NCBI GenBank assembly: GCA_026168455.1 | Contig: CM047425.1 | Coordinates: forward strand, 99,699,580-99,763,579 | From: Theocolax elegans | Taxonomy: Eukaryota > Arthropoda > Insecta > Hymenoptera > Cerocephalidae | Reading direction: 5' to 3' | DNA: 64,000 nucleotides | Part shown: piece after piece, positions 11,906-25,000 of the stretch | Layout of the letters: each line of letters opens with the position of its first letter | How positions within the stretch are numbered: the first letter of the stretch is position 1 | Notes under the pieces: model-generated | Told to the model about the DNA's origin: nothing | The model's input: only the letters and a program-made list of their open reading frames with translations | The model's database searches: none | Program-made: the position numbers and the translations under genes

Positions 11906-13134
11906 GCTAAAATAATAAATGATTTAACATTCACCTAGTAACTCTAGCAACTACACAAACTCTCTTAATAACATTGATCAATAAAATATAATACATATTT
12001 TAAAATTAACAATTAAATAAATTTGTTAAAAATCAACTAGATAAAATTATCTTGATATATAATTAATAATTGCACGATTAAAAATAGCTGAATATAGCAA
12101 CACAAAAAAATTAATGTTCGAAAATTACTGAAATGTAGGTAAAGCCCAGCTGTGTGGCCTTGACCTCGAAAGCATTGACAGCCATCGTTTGTGTATTATT
12201 AGTAGATATACACAGACACATATACGAACGTACAATAACACCTCGGTACAATACTTTAAATTATTAAAGATAATAATAATTATTAAATATGAACGATATT
12301 AAACAAAACATATACGTCTTATGCAATAACTCACGAATGCTCGTATTATTTACGCTTACCTCCTTTGTCCTTTCAAGAATCAATAGGTATCTTCAATTCC
12401 TGTTTGTTGAAGATCAATCGTTATTTACGATTAAATTTCCGTGACTTCATTAGAATAGGTTTGAACGCCAGATACTCTGACGAAGAAAACGAAGAAAAAT
12501 CGATCGTCTAATCCTTAGTTGCTTGTCCTTGCTCGGTTTATCCAAATGTAAAAGTGTCTATATATACCTATATAGGTATACAAGAACGGTAAAAAAGTCA
12601 AACGTCTCATTCACAGACGCAGCTCACGAACAAAGAGAGCAGCTGATGGGCTAGTTCAACGCATTTGTTATGAGCGTGTATGCGTAACTTACCTTGTGGC
12701 TTGTACATTGGAACTTGGAAGGGGGATTTGCGTTAAATTCAACTCTTCGTAAATTTACCGTATCTGACCGTCACAATAACAGCTATCAAGATTCAAGAGT
12801 AAACACCCCATCGCCCATCGTACATGCACTTATAATTATAAATCAGCTTATGGCACAATTATTAGTATAATCTAAATGAAGTTATCAACTTGTTTAATCT
12901 TATGTAAATATTGCAAATTTCAATAATTACCCTATAAAAATTTGTTTAGATATACATTTGTATTTCGGGTTAAATATAAGTTTTATTAAACAATATTTAC
13001 AAACGTCAACAACAATATCGTATACGAAAATTAAAATATTCAAAGGCAATAAAATTAAAAAAAATGTTTGATATTAAAAAAACAACATTCATACTCGTAA
13101 CCGTACTGGACTCGTAATTTAGTCAATTTACCTT
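11906..13134. promoter_or_regulatory. Upstream/5' UTR region of PIMT copy C
   Basis: No coding exon seen. Three donor-like sites on the minus strand could end alternative non-coding first exons of copy C: GGAG|GTAAGC (exon end 12360), ACAAG|GTAAGT (12693) and ACAAG|GTAAAT (13132). The last lies three bases from the transposon's target duplication. No TATA box was identified. Confidence 0.4.
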
Positions 13135-13142
13135 GTTGCACG
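13135..13142. repeat. 8-bp target-site duplication, left
   Basis: GTTGCACG directly abuts the left inverted repeat. The identical octamer follows the right inverted repeat at 18886-18893. Eight-base duplications are characteristic of P-element transposition. Confidence 0.93.
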
Positions 13143-13256
13143 CATAGAGATATTACATATAGAGTAGGGGAGACAAGGAAAAATTCGTCCTATTGGTAGA
13201 AAGAGAAAGAATATCGCGGGGCCCTCTCTGTCTCTGTCTGTTGGTGCGCATGCGCG
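13143..13256 (+). repeat. P-like element left terminal inverted repeat
   Basis: The outer 23 bp match the right end exactly. Imperfect matches follow (GATAGAAAGAGAA-like block, GGCCCTCTC block, TGTCTGTTG block) up to a TGCGCATGCGC palindrome at about 13246-13256. The inner palindrome and TGTCTGTTG are candidates for transposase (THAP) binding. Confidence 0.85.
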
Positions 13257-13414
13257 CTCTGCGCTGTATACAAGTCTACAGACAAGATGAAAAAATTGAC
13301 TTTATAACCTAATATAAATAGTTACTTTTTTACTTAATAGTTATAGTTATAATATTATTTTATAATTTATGAAGTAAATTTATGAATTAAAATAAATGTT
13401 TTTTTATTAACAAC

Positions 13415-16400
13415 ATGACAAAAACTTGTGTTGTATGTAAAAAGCAGCCTGTTCCTGGTGATGACACACGTAGCTTTCACAAGTAAGAATAAATTTATTG
13501 TAATTTATGTATAACACACTTAATAAGACTTAACTAATGTTTTCAAAATATGTTCAATATGTATAATACTGTTCACTTCTCATATTATTTTGAAAATATG
13601 CATTTAGAATTTAGTTTATTTAGAAAGTCACTCATGTTTTAATAATGTTTGGTTGAATAATGGTTTTGTATAATTGTAGATTTCCCAATAATCTTAATTT
13701 AAGAGAAAAATGGAAGCAGGTTACTGGAGTAACTTCTGTAACTACTAATTCAAGAGTATGTAGTGATCATTTTGAATCTTATTCATATCATAAAACTGAT
13801 GGTTACACTCACATTAGAAGGCTTTTATCAAATGCAATACCAAATGTTGGATGTACAAAAGTGTTGTGCAATATAACAAATACTATTGCTTTGCCAAATA
13901 GTAACGAGAAGATGCAAATGGAGTTATCAAAACAAACAGAATATATTCCTAATATAATTGAATCCAATGAAGATATCAACGCTACTAACTCTACCTTTAA
14001 TAATATAATTTGTGCAAAGCCATGTAAAACAGAATCTTTATTAGATAATAAGGATGAAGTTGAAACGTCTCAAAATAATGAAGAAGAATCAATTAATAAT
14101 AAGGAGATCTCTTTGAAAAGGTACTTTATACTTTTACTTAAATTAGTGAGTTTCAAAGAAAAATAAATTTTAAAAGATTTTATATTTTTAGAAAACGTAT
14201 GCAGGATGAAGATAAAAATTGTGTGTCCGAAAAGAAAGTACGCTTTATGGATGGAATGAAAATGAACTGCATTTCAAGAGCAGATTTTATCTCAGATGAA
14301 GCATGGTCACGTTTTTTGAGGTACACAATTTGCAAAAATTCTCAAATCGCTGCAGTACGTAAAAAAAATTATAGGAGACAAAAAAAAATAGGAAATTTCA
14401 AAGATCTTGTAAAATGTTTGCGACAGGAGAAAACTTCAGTAGCAGCAGAATATTTAGAGGTTATTTTATAAATTAAAATATATAGTTTATTTAATATTAC
14501 ATGCGATAGATTTATACAAGTAGTATATAAGTTTAATACAATATATAAATTAAATTATTAAAATATATTTGTTTGAAGTATTCTGCGATTAAATTTATCA
14601 TATGTATGATTTATACAGGTATTATTTTTTAATTTGATGTATTGTTATTTGTTTTTAGTATTTGTATAAAATGTATTAATTTCTCTTTTTATGATTTTTT
14701 TTTACAAGAATTTTGTTTTTTGATCTTTTTTATTTAATTTACGTTTACACGGATGGAATAATTATAAAATAAAATTATATACATGATTCTATACGTGGTT
14801 ATGTATTTTTATTTTTATTGTTATTCTGTATTCTATACAAATACAGTTATTTGTAAACATTAGTGCAAAAGATAATCATTAAGTTAATTTTATTATGTAC
14901 GTAGAACGTTAGCTATAAGAAAGAAGATATTTCTGTAAGCTAATACGATACTTAAGAAAAGAAACATTAATCATAAAATAAGAAGATTATTGCTAAGCTA
15001 TTAATAGTAAATTTAATAAATAAGGCATTTATGTAAATGTATTATTACATTGCATGATGAAATTACACTAAGAAAAAATGTTTTTTTAGTATTTGTTATA
15101 AAATGTATTACTTCTCTTTTATGAATTTTTTTTAACAAGAATTTTGGTTTTTTTGACTTTTTATTTAATTTACGTTTACACGGAATGGATAAATTATAAA
15201 ATAAAATTATAACATGATTGATTAACGTGGGTTAGGTATTTGGGTGATTTTTATTGTTATTCTGTATTCTATACAAATACAGTTATTTTGTAAACATTAG
15301 TGCAAAAGTATAATCATTAAGTTAATTTATTATGTTACGTAGAACGTTAGCTATAAGAAAGAAGATATTTCTGTAAGCTAATACGATACTTAAGAAAAGA
15401 ACATTAATCATAAAAATAAGAAGATTATTGTAAGACTAAGTAATAGTAAATTTAATAAAATAAGGCATTTATGTAAATGTATTATTATACATTGCATGAT
15501 GAAATTACACTAAGAAAAAATGTTTTTATCATTGTAAGATTAATTCTACTTTTATTTAGTTGTAAAATAAGCAGCTAATAAATATATATAGTTTATTTTA
15601 CAAATTATATTATATATTGCCTATTCTTTGCTTTAACTGTCCTTTTACTAATCACATTACTAATTAAAGCTTTTACTTTCATCAATATGTTTAACTGCAG
15701 TAGTTAATTGAAAATTTATCTTAAATAATTATTATATATATCATTATCGCATTACAAATATATTGGAATTCATGTATATATCATACAAAAAAAACTTTGT
15801 TCAATACATATTTTGCAAATGAAAATTTTCTTTTTTTTTTTTTAAATGTCAATTTCAAGTTTTTATATTTTATTTCTTAAACAAATAACAAGAATTGTTT
15901 GTACAAAAAAAAGTTATTTATAATTACTTTATATATATTACAATGCAAAGTTATCACGATTATGTTTTAATTGAAATATACATTTACAAGTTGAATTAGT
16001 TATTCTATAAAATGTACTCATAAGTGTTTATTTTTTTTATTGTTATTAGGGCCTACCTGAGCATGTAAAAGAGTTAATAGGACGTATGAAAGCGAAGAAA
16101 CCTACAGATCCTTTTCCTTCTCATTTAAAAACTTTTGCAAGAACATTACATTTTCATTCTCCTGCAGCATACAATATGGTTCGACAGAGTTTTTTAAAAT
16201 GTTTACCCTGTGTTGAAACATTAAACAGTTGGAATTGTTCAAAAAACTATAAGCCTGGTATTTGCCAAGAAATTATAACGCACGTTTCAAAAATAGTAGA
16301 ACAAGAACTTCCAAATAGAAAACTGGTTTTTAATGTCACGTTCGATGAAATGAATATTAAAAAATTTGTTCAGTATTGCAAAAATTCCCACGAGTTTAAA

Positions 16401-18290
16401 GGATTGATTGATTTAGGTGGGCAAGTTGAACGAAGTAATACTCAAAATAAATGTGAATATGCAACAAAAGCTTTAGTATTTATGTTATTAAATATTAATG
16501 GCAGCTTTAAAACACCTGTGGCTTATTATTTAACAAATTCATTAAGTGGAAATGAGAAGTCTATGCTTTTAAAAGACTTATTACTAAAACTAAATGAAAA
16601 TAAAATCGACGTTGTCAGCGTAACGTTTGATGGAGATGAATCTAATCAGAAAGCTTGTAAATTTTTAGGTGCTAATTTTGACTACACAGACAAAGAGAAT
16701 TTTAAACCTTATTTTATTCACCCGGCAACGTCTAACCCGGTTTATGTATTTTTTGATCCATGTCATATGTTAAAATTGGTAAGGAATTATTTTGCATTGA
16801 AAGGACCAATTATATACAACGAAAATGAATACATAAATTGGGAATATATTAAAAAACTTAATGATATACAATACTTGGAGGAAATGCACTGTGCTTGTAA
16901 AATTAAAAATAGACATATAAACTTTCATAACGAAAAAATGAAAGTATTTCTTGCAGCTCAAGTTTTAAGTAGTAGTGTAGCACATGCATTAAATTTTTTA
17001 GAGTATGATATTAAAAACAGTAACTTTAAAAATGCATCTTCTACCTCCAAATTTTGTAAAGTATTCAATGATATTTTTGATGTTTTAAATTCTAAAAATA
17101 AATTTTGCAAAAATCCAGGTCGAAATGGTATAACAGAAAAAACATTACCATATTTAAAAGAAAAAATAATTGATTGGATTAATTATATTGAAAAATTAGA
17201 AGTAGATGTTTCCGTAAAAATAAAATCGAAAAAAAATGGAAATCAAGAAAATCAAAATGGTAAATTTAGTAAACCGAATATAATACGTAAATCTGTAATT
17301 AAGGCGACTTCGGTAAAAACTGGTTTCGTAGGTTTTATAATTTGTTTACAAAATTTATATTCTTTGTGTAACGATGTTTTGTGCAACAAAATTTTAGATT
17401 ATTTCTTGTCATACAAATTGTCTCAAGACCATGTGGAGATGTTTTTTGCGCTCATACGACGAATGAACGGATTCACAAATAATCCAACAACAATACAATT
17501 TCAATCGGCTTTTAAAAAATTGTTGTTAAATAACATAAATGTTACGGTTCCCTCAACTGCCAATTGTTCGCCACAAGACAGTACATTAATAATATCTGAC
17601 GTAACTGATGTTGATGAAAATTTAAGAAAAATAGAAAAAGTATCTGGAACTTTGAGTGCAACTGAAAAAGGTGACATTTTAGATAGAAAAAATACAAAAA
17701 GAATTAGAGCTCCTCGTAAAACCCAAATTTTGTCATTTCCAGTAAATGAATATTTACATTCCAATTACAATATAATTGAACATGATTATGCAAAGAAAGA
17801 TGCTTGGGTTGAGTCGGAATATTTAGACGAAATAATAAAACATACAGCTGGAGCAGTAATTCATTCGATAAAAAATAAAATTCATTGCGAAAGATGTTTG
17901 CAAATGTTAACAGATAATTTAACATTCAGTAAATCAAAATTAACTATTCGAAAAAATAGAGGAGGTCTGCAATTTGCTTCGGACGATGTGAATTTTATAT
18001 GTCACTGCGCGGAAAAAATCATTCGACAAAACAAAGATTTATTGTTATTGCCAAATATAAACTTTAAACTTGTTACACAAATTTTACAAAACCTTCCATC
18101 ATCAATTCTAGACGATAAAAGTCATATACTTGAACAAGAACCTTTATTTGATCATCGACAACAGCTAATTTTACTTATTGTGCAAAATTATATTGATAAG
18201 CGCTTAAAACACGAGAGCGAAAAATTAGGGGATTTAAAATTTCGGGTACGCATGCACTACAATAAAATGACTATATTTAAAGGTGAATGA
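13415..18290 (+). CDS. THAP-domain P-element transposase (THAP9-like)
   Basis: 1005 residues; exons 13415-13482, 13680-14120, 14192-14459, 16050-18290, all phases consistent. The N-terminal THAP zinc finger has C5-X2-C8, C50-X2-H53 and FHKFP, and would bind the element's ends. A charged, possibly coiled-coil segment follows (residues ~170-260). The RNase H-like catalytic core has FDEM (Asp358) and FDPCHMLKLVRN (Asp495), an inserted GTP-binding-type region, and SQDHVEMFFALIRRMNGF (Glu722), the blocks shared by P transposase and THAP9; catalytic assignment of these residues is by family analogy. P transposases use GTP as cofactor. The last intron (14460-16049) has an unusual donor, GAG|GTTATT. 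Human THAP9 has about 900 residues, so this is full length. It could be a domesticated gene, but the intact ends argue for a transposon. Confidence 0.9.
14652..15533. repeat. Tandem ~440-bp duplication inside the transposase intron
   Basis: Two adjacent units, about 14652-15086 and 15087-15533, are homologous end to end, including TTTAATTTACGTTTACACGG and a block containing GTAGAACGTTAGCTATAAG. They differ mainly by one-base indels at homopolymers. The pattern matches the duplication at PIMT exon 2, so the same assembly artefact may explain both. It does not affect coding sequence. Confidence 0.85.
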
Positions 18291-18760
18291 ACCTTATAAA
18301 TTAAATAATAATTTTTAAATTGTTTAAAATTTATATTACTATTTATATATATATTTTTTTCACAGTTTACAATGTTGTTTTTAATATCACAATATTCTGT
18401 GTTATGTACATACATAGTCTTTTAATAAATATCAATTCGTTTTATATACCGCGATAATTATTTGTATTTGAATTAGAAGTTATTATAATATATAACAATT
18501 TATTGAAATCAATAACAAACAACCATTTTATTTTAATATTATTTATGATATTGTCATTATTATTATTATTATTAAGAACATTAGCTTGTGGTTATGTAAA
18601 TAAAGATTAAAGTTTATTATAACTAAATTTGTTTACTTAATTGGTAATTAAATATGTTATTTTATTAATTACTAATTATGCAGACTGTCTTGGTAAGGAA
18701 AAAACATATTTTTTAATTCTTGTTGATAGCATGAAGCAGCCAATCACATTCAGATCTGTT

Positions 18761-18885
18761 TTGCGCATGCGTCAACAGACAAGGATGGAGAGGGCCTTCC
18801 GATGTTTCTTCTCTTTCTATCGTTAAGACGTTTTCACTTATACGCGCTCCTATGACTTACCCACTCTATATGTAATATCTCTATG
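18761..18885 (-). repeat. P-like element right terminal inverted repeat
   Basis: Reverse complement of the left end. The outer 23 bp are identical, then imperfect similarity continues inward to TGTCTGTTGACGCATGCGC. Spacing of the inner blocks differs slightly from the left end, as in the asymmetric ends of Drosophila P elements. Confidence 0.85.
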
Positions 18886-18893
18886 GTTGCACG
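18886..18893. repeat. 8-bp target-site duplication, right
   Basis: GTTGCACG, identical to 13135-13142. Together with the following TG it rebuilds a CACGTG E-box (18890-18895), so the element landed inside or beside that site. Confidence 0.93.
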
Positions 18894-18985
18894 TGCTCTC
18901 GTCTGGCGCACGTGTATGGAGAATCACGTGACTTATCAGCAATTGGTGAATGCGCGAGGGCGCGGAAAGTACGCGCCCGCTTTCA
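18890..18985. promoter_or_regulatory. CpG-rich tract with three CACGTG E-boxes
   Basis: CACGTG occurs at 18890-18895, 18909-18914 and 18925-18930. The last lies in TCACGTGA and is followed by CTTATC, a reverse GATA site. The tract is GC-rich against AT-rich surroundings. E-boxes of this form bind bHLH factors (CLOCK/CYCLE, Myc, USF/MITF families). It may be part of the original promoter of PIMT copy C, now separated from it by the transposon. Confidence 0.45.
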
Positions 18986-21834
18986 ATATCTCGAACATAC
19001 AATAACTATAATAAGCTATGAGTGCATACTGCGATTATAAATTTTAACTAATTTCAATTGTTCACTATGACAAGATACAACTACTCATAAATCATTTTCA
19101 ATTTTTAATATTCGATCATTTTTATGATTGCAATGGATTAACAATACACTTTGGATACATGTATGTATATAACACTTGTACTTGAAAGAGAAAATGTGAC
19201 ATGTAATTAAGTACACATTCGTGCAGAGTGATAGATTAAAATATTTGAAACATTTACATTACGTAATTGATTAATATTATCGTAATTAATTAATATATAT
19301 ATTATTTACGTAATTCTGGTCATATAAATATTTTTATAAGAATTAAAAAATAATATATCTCTAATTAGTGCGTTGCCTTGTGGAAGACACCCTATTGCAG
19401 AAATATCTGCAATTATTTTATTATATTTGACTATAATGCATATAGATACACCATTTAGATTTAATCATTATTTGGTTAAATAATAAATTAATCAAGCGTT
19501 AGAGCATATAGTCTTTCAAATATTAGATATAGACGCAATCAATCTCGTGTCAAATCAATACATCGTGTATCAAAATGCCATTATCATAATCGCAAAAGTA
19601 TAAAAAAATTGGCTTCTGCAGATAAATCTTACTACGTATATTTACTGACGTAAATCATCTTTCACTGCAGGTTACATTAAGAAAAAATATATACACATTG
19701 CTGACTTCCTTGCTTGATAATGACGCCTCTATAGTTTAATTTTAAATCAAATTATTCTCTTTCGGTCGATAAATATTCTTTCTGCAATATCGCGTGCGAT
19801 GCACCTGTGAATATCAAATTAAATACATACAAATGTATTAGTCAATTTTTAACGAACATTATGTTTAAAAATGTTTTGCAAATGATAGTGCAACCCCTGA
19901 GCATTTCAAATATCTATACAGTTTATTTTAATCATCTTTTCGAACATATTAAATTTTAACAGTTCTATGCAATTTTTACATTTTTTTATAATGTAGTTTT
20001 ATTAACATATACTTTCATATAAATTTTCACGATAAATGTATAGCATTTTGTCTCACTATTGAATAATTGTAGAAAAATTTGTTCTTAGATTGTCCGTCGA
20101 TTGATATGTTTTCATTGATAAAATCATTTTATCAAATGTGTATGAAACGGAGTGCAATATAGTACGTAAAATACAAATTTTGTTCGAGTTCTCTTCTAAT
20201 AAATTATTAATTTATTGTTAATTATTATTGTTTTACCGTTGCATGTAGAATAGCATGTAAAATTTAGTTCTGTTTATTTATTATCAATAATTTAAAAGGA
20301 TAAATATACTGCACTTACGGATACTAATATAAATTGTATGATTAAAAACATTGGTTAAATAAAATGATTTGAAATTTTCTAATTTTTTTTTAAATGCGTA
20401 ACATACAACAATTTATCTGTTTAGATAATCGCAAACATATGCGTTTAATACATGATCGTTACAATTAAAATATATTCTTACAAAGTACTATTATTAAGTA
20501 CAAAAGGAACATTGTAAAGAGGATTTAAATTCGCTGTTCGTAACATCTATTACATATAAACTTAGAAAATTATGCATTAATCTTACTTTAGAAAAATATT
20601 TTTTGATACTGTTTGTAATAATAGAATAGCGTTTACTATCAACTGCATTATTAATGTTTATTATTTTAATTTTTTCTAAAAGTAGTATGACTATTAGTTT
20701 TACTTATGCAACATCTAATGTTCGTAATCGTCGGAATTTTATGTATTGATGCGAATTATATAGAAAAATAAAGTAGGGAAAACCGTTCCCTATCGCGTTT
20801 GATCAATCAAATCAACCAATAACAATGAACGTTAAACATATATAATGATAAATTTTGTTGTTTTTATTGACCGTTTATGATATTTAGGTTATCGTTATTT
20901 ATATTAATGCAATTGTATTTACATTATAAATGGCAATGAGTAGTAAATTTTCACGACAAAAATTTTTTTTGCAAGACGAGGACATGTGAAATTAAATGAA
21001 AAATAAAATCTATATTTTCACAATATTTTAGAAAAATGTATGATTATAATAATCATATATTTATTTTATATACTTTTTTACTATTGTTTCGTTTCATAAA
21101 TTAAAAATGTGGATGAAATCAAAATCGTTACAAAAGCTATTTTAATATTTAACGATGTTCTTACGTCGGTCTCAAATTTATCTGTAAGTGACATTCACAA
21201 AAATGATAATCATAAACTCGTAAATACAAGTACCAACAAAAATTATGGTATATTGTTTCGTTTAATTGCGATATTTTGACTAATTAACGTTGCTCGCAAA
21301 TATTGCATTATTTCAAAATTGTTGTATATATATATAAACAAAAAGAGTATATAGTATATATAAAATTTAATTAAACCGTATTTTATCTTACTATTTTTAA
21401 CTCATATATTTTGCCTATTATTGTATTTTTTTAATTGAATACAATTACAATTTTCATATAACGTAAAAGAAACACAACATAAATGATGACTTAGAAAAAT
21501 AATATAACTAAAAAATTTAGATATCGGATGATAATATTAATTTATAAAGACATCTCTTAGCAATTTGGAATTTAAAATAAATTAAATTTACAGTTTCTTT
21601 TATAAAATTTATCTATATCTAAAAAAATCGTAGAAATATCAGAAAAAAAGTTTAATTTATATGTAAAACCACATATTGCACGTAAGTATAATGTCAACAA
21701 TAAAAAAAATTTGGAAACGAGATATAAGAAGTAAGAAGAATACAAACGACAATGAAAAAAAGGAAATTTTGAAAGAGTGTGGCATCAAGCTGGTGACGAT
21801 GATATTCGCGCAAATCTCGAACTCACGTGGCTAT
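18986..21834. other. Intergenic AT-rich tract
   Basis: About 2.8 kb between the E-box tract and the sugar-transporter promoter. No exon, RNA gene or clear repeat was recognised. Confidence 0.5.
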
Positions 21835-21925
21835 TGATAAGAATCTTCTCTTCCTCTTCTTCTCAGAGATGAAGCATGTCGATCACTATAAATTGAAAAC
21901 TAGAGTATGTAGTCAATCACAGATT
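21835..21925 (+). promoter_or_regulatory. Candidate core promoter of the sugar transporter
   Basis: TATAAATT at 21887-21894 lies about 25-30 bp before an initiator-like AGTCAATC near 21911-21918, with a GATA-factor site TGATAAG at 21835-21841. Spacing fits a TATA-dependent promoter. GATA sites are common in insect gut and fat-body promoters, so regulated tissue-specific expression is plausible but not shown. Confidence 0.5.
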
Positions 21926-22062
21926 TGCTTGGGACTTGAACATTACTTAAGCTTGCAAGCTCGTTCGTTTGATTTTAATTAATTCAATGTTTGTGTCGTT
22001 TATTTATACGTACAGTCGATGACATTTAGTTTATTTAGTTTATTTTTCGAACAGTAGAAGAT

Positions 22063-25000
22063 ATGGTTGAGACAAAAGACGCCTCCAAAGATACTGGAAA
22101 ATTTCGGCAGTTTCTAGCTGCTGTTATTGGTGCGTTTTTAATCATTTAATTTTTCTTAATTTTGTATAACCAAAGAAATATTTTAGATATCTCTTTACTA
22201 TATAGTTATTTTTTATCCACTTTATTAATTTTTACTTCAATTAATTGTATAAGTTACGAAACATTTTATAATTTAAATTTTTTATAATTTATTACTGTTT
22301 TAATTCAAATGTAATGTTGTCTTTAATCATATATTCACTTGTACAAACTCAAAAATTGTGTGTTTCACTTTCGGTTTGTAAATATTCACGTTTGATATAT
22401 TACTCTTTTGTAAACAATTGTAAAAGATTTTAAGAAGATTTTAGAAATTATACAGGAAAGAAATGATAATGAAGATATTATCGTCAATATGATTCAATTA
22501 AATATCGTTGAATAATTATGTTCGTAGTGTGTATATAGATACAAAAAAATGAATTTTTTTAGATTTTTCTTAAACATAATTGTTATAACGATAAAACTGT
22601 TTAAGTTGTATAAAAATTCGAGATTAGATAGTTCAATCGATTCACGAAACATCTAACTCAATTAAAAATAATAATGTATAAAAATTCGAAATATCAAAGT
22701 TTATCTTACCCAAAAAAGTGATATTATCAAATGCTTAAGTTGCAATAGAAAGAATTTTTCTAAAAGACATTACGATTGCATAATGTTAAAGATTTTAATG
22801 AAGACATAACAGTCCAATTCAATAGACATAAATCCCTTCATTATACAATATCAGAAATGTCTAATATATCGTGGTAAAGGAAAATTCTTACGTGCCATTT
22901 AGATAAACATTTTACTATTATTACGAAATTATCATATTCTGGTTCATTAAAGCAATTTCTATACATCATGTACACAAAAATTTTATCGTTTTCGTTGGTA
23001 TATATAACTTTTCTTATCGAGTTATAATATTTAATCCACGTGCAATGACAAATTATAGTAAGTGAAATAGTAGGTTAAGCTAAGTAAATATACTATCAAA
23101 TTTGAATAAAAAAATTGTAATAAAAGAGTAATTATAATTTTTATGAAATTTCACTTACTGAAAAACACACTAACATATATTTCACTCCTATAATGATCCC
23201 CATAAAAGTAATAATAATTAAAAAAAATTTTAGTTAACTTGTCGGCAATTTCCTACGGTATAGTATGCGGATGGCCATCGCCAATGATCCCATTGCTGAG
23301 CAGCAATGCAACCCTCGCAGATAATCCACCGATGAATGAAGAAGAAGCTTCATGGATCGGTGCTCTCTTGTGTCTCGGCGGACTTTCTTTAACTCCGTTT
23401 ACAGGCATCCTAGCAGATATATTAGGACGAAAAAAATTTGGTTACGTTACATGTATACCTTTAATCGTTTCATGGTTAATGACGATATTTGCAACAAATT
23501 ATCATTGGTTGTACGCTGCTCGATTCGTAGCTGGTATGGGTGGTGCGATGAGTATATTCCTTGTACCAATTTACGTAAGCGAAGTGGCGAGCGAGGAAAT
23601 TAGAGGAGCATTGGGTAGTTTATTAGTATTTGCCATCAATATTGGTATATGGTTGGCGTTCGTTACCGGACCGTTTATGCCATACGTTGCCTTTAATAGT
23701 TTTGCTATGATATTCCCGATTATTTTTGTTCTGGCTTTCATCTTTGTACCTGAGACGCCAATTTACTTATTGCGAAATAATCGATTGATTGACGCGAAAA
23801 GGTGAGTACTATTTTTTTATTGTTATTTAAACTTTTATAACATATCAAAATTTACTTATTTTAGTATTTATTAATATTCTCGTGGATGACAATTTTTTTA
23901 CAATAAATTTAAGCGAAAATAAAGTTAGTAAATTCTATAGATTTATTTACTTTAATTTGGCTACTTCAAATATTTTTTTTTCAAATATTTCCTATAAAAT
24001 ATCAGTTTGTGTTGAAACAAAAGAATTTTATTTCCTCCGCGTCTATACACGTAGTCGTAGTATTGTTAGAAAAGTCGCTATCTTTAATTGAAATTTCATT
24101 CATACACCATTCAAACGTGCATGTTCCATTAACCATTGGACGTATTAACTTCTCTAAAATAAAAAAAATCTTTAACAAAGCATTGAAAAGTGTCAAAAAT
24201 AGTTTATAAATTTATACCAATGAAAATACTTTTTATATAGAATATTAATTTAAAGTATTAAAAAAAATTGTATTTTTAGGTCCCTTTTGTACTTCCGGGG
24301 TAATAATAAAAATCTCGCGGATCAAGAATTAGCTCGATTGCAGCAGCAAACCAATAATGCCGCCAGCTGTAGTAAGAAACCAGGATTAAGCGATTTGATT
24401 AGAGATCGTGCTACATTCAAAGGAATGATTATCTCGTTTGGACTTATGGGTGGACAACAACTCAGCGGAATTTTTGCGATGGTAATTGTTTAAAATTCAT
24501 CTTTGATACGAATTTTTCTAGTCAATTGCTTACAGGTTTTTTTAAACAATTAAATGTTTGCATATATATATACTAAAATGAGTAATAGCTTTATAATTTT
24601 TCGAAAAATAAATAATTTAATAATCTAAATATTAATAATTAATTTCAGATAAGTTACGCGGAAACGATATTTAAAATGGCAGGTTCATCGTTATCTCCTG
24701 CGACAGCAGCAATAATCATAGGAGCAATCCAAGTGTTCGGCTCTTACCTCTCGACAATACTAATGGAACGAGCAGGTCGTCGTTTACTGATCCTTGCATC
24801 CTGTGCTGGAATGTGCATCTGTCACTTCGTCGTTGGATCATTCTGTTACTTTCAGAATCTCGAATATGATTTATCGTCCATCTCCTGGATACCAATCGTG
24901 GCATTATCGATTTACATGATAACTTATTGCTTAGGCATGGGTCCAGGACCATTTGTCGTATCATCCGAAATTTTCCGACCGGAAATAAGCAGTTTAGCGA

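Larger units (their letters stand above)
13143..18885 (+). mobile_element. Complete P-element/THAP9-like DNA transposon
   Basis: A 5743-bp element with terminal inverted repeats whose outer 23 bases are identical, flanked by a perfect 8-bp duplication (GTTGCACG). Both ends begin 5'-CATAGAGATATTACAT. Weaker inverted similarity continues for about 110-125 bp and includes a GCGCATGCGC-like palindrome at each end. Inside is one four-exon gene for a THAP-domain transposase with no in-frame stop. The perfect duplication and open frame suggest recent insertion and possible autonomy. Activity cannot be judged from sequence alone. Confidence 0.93.
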
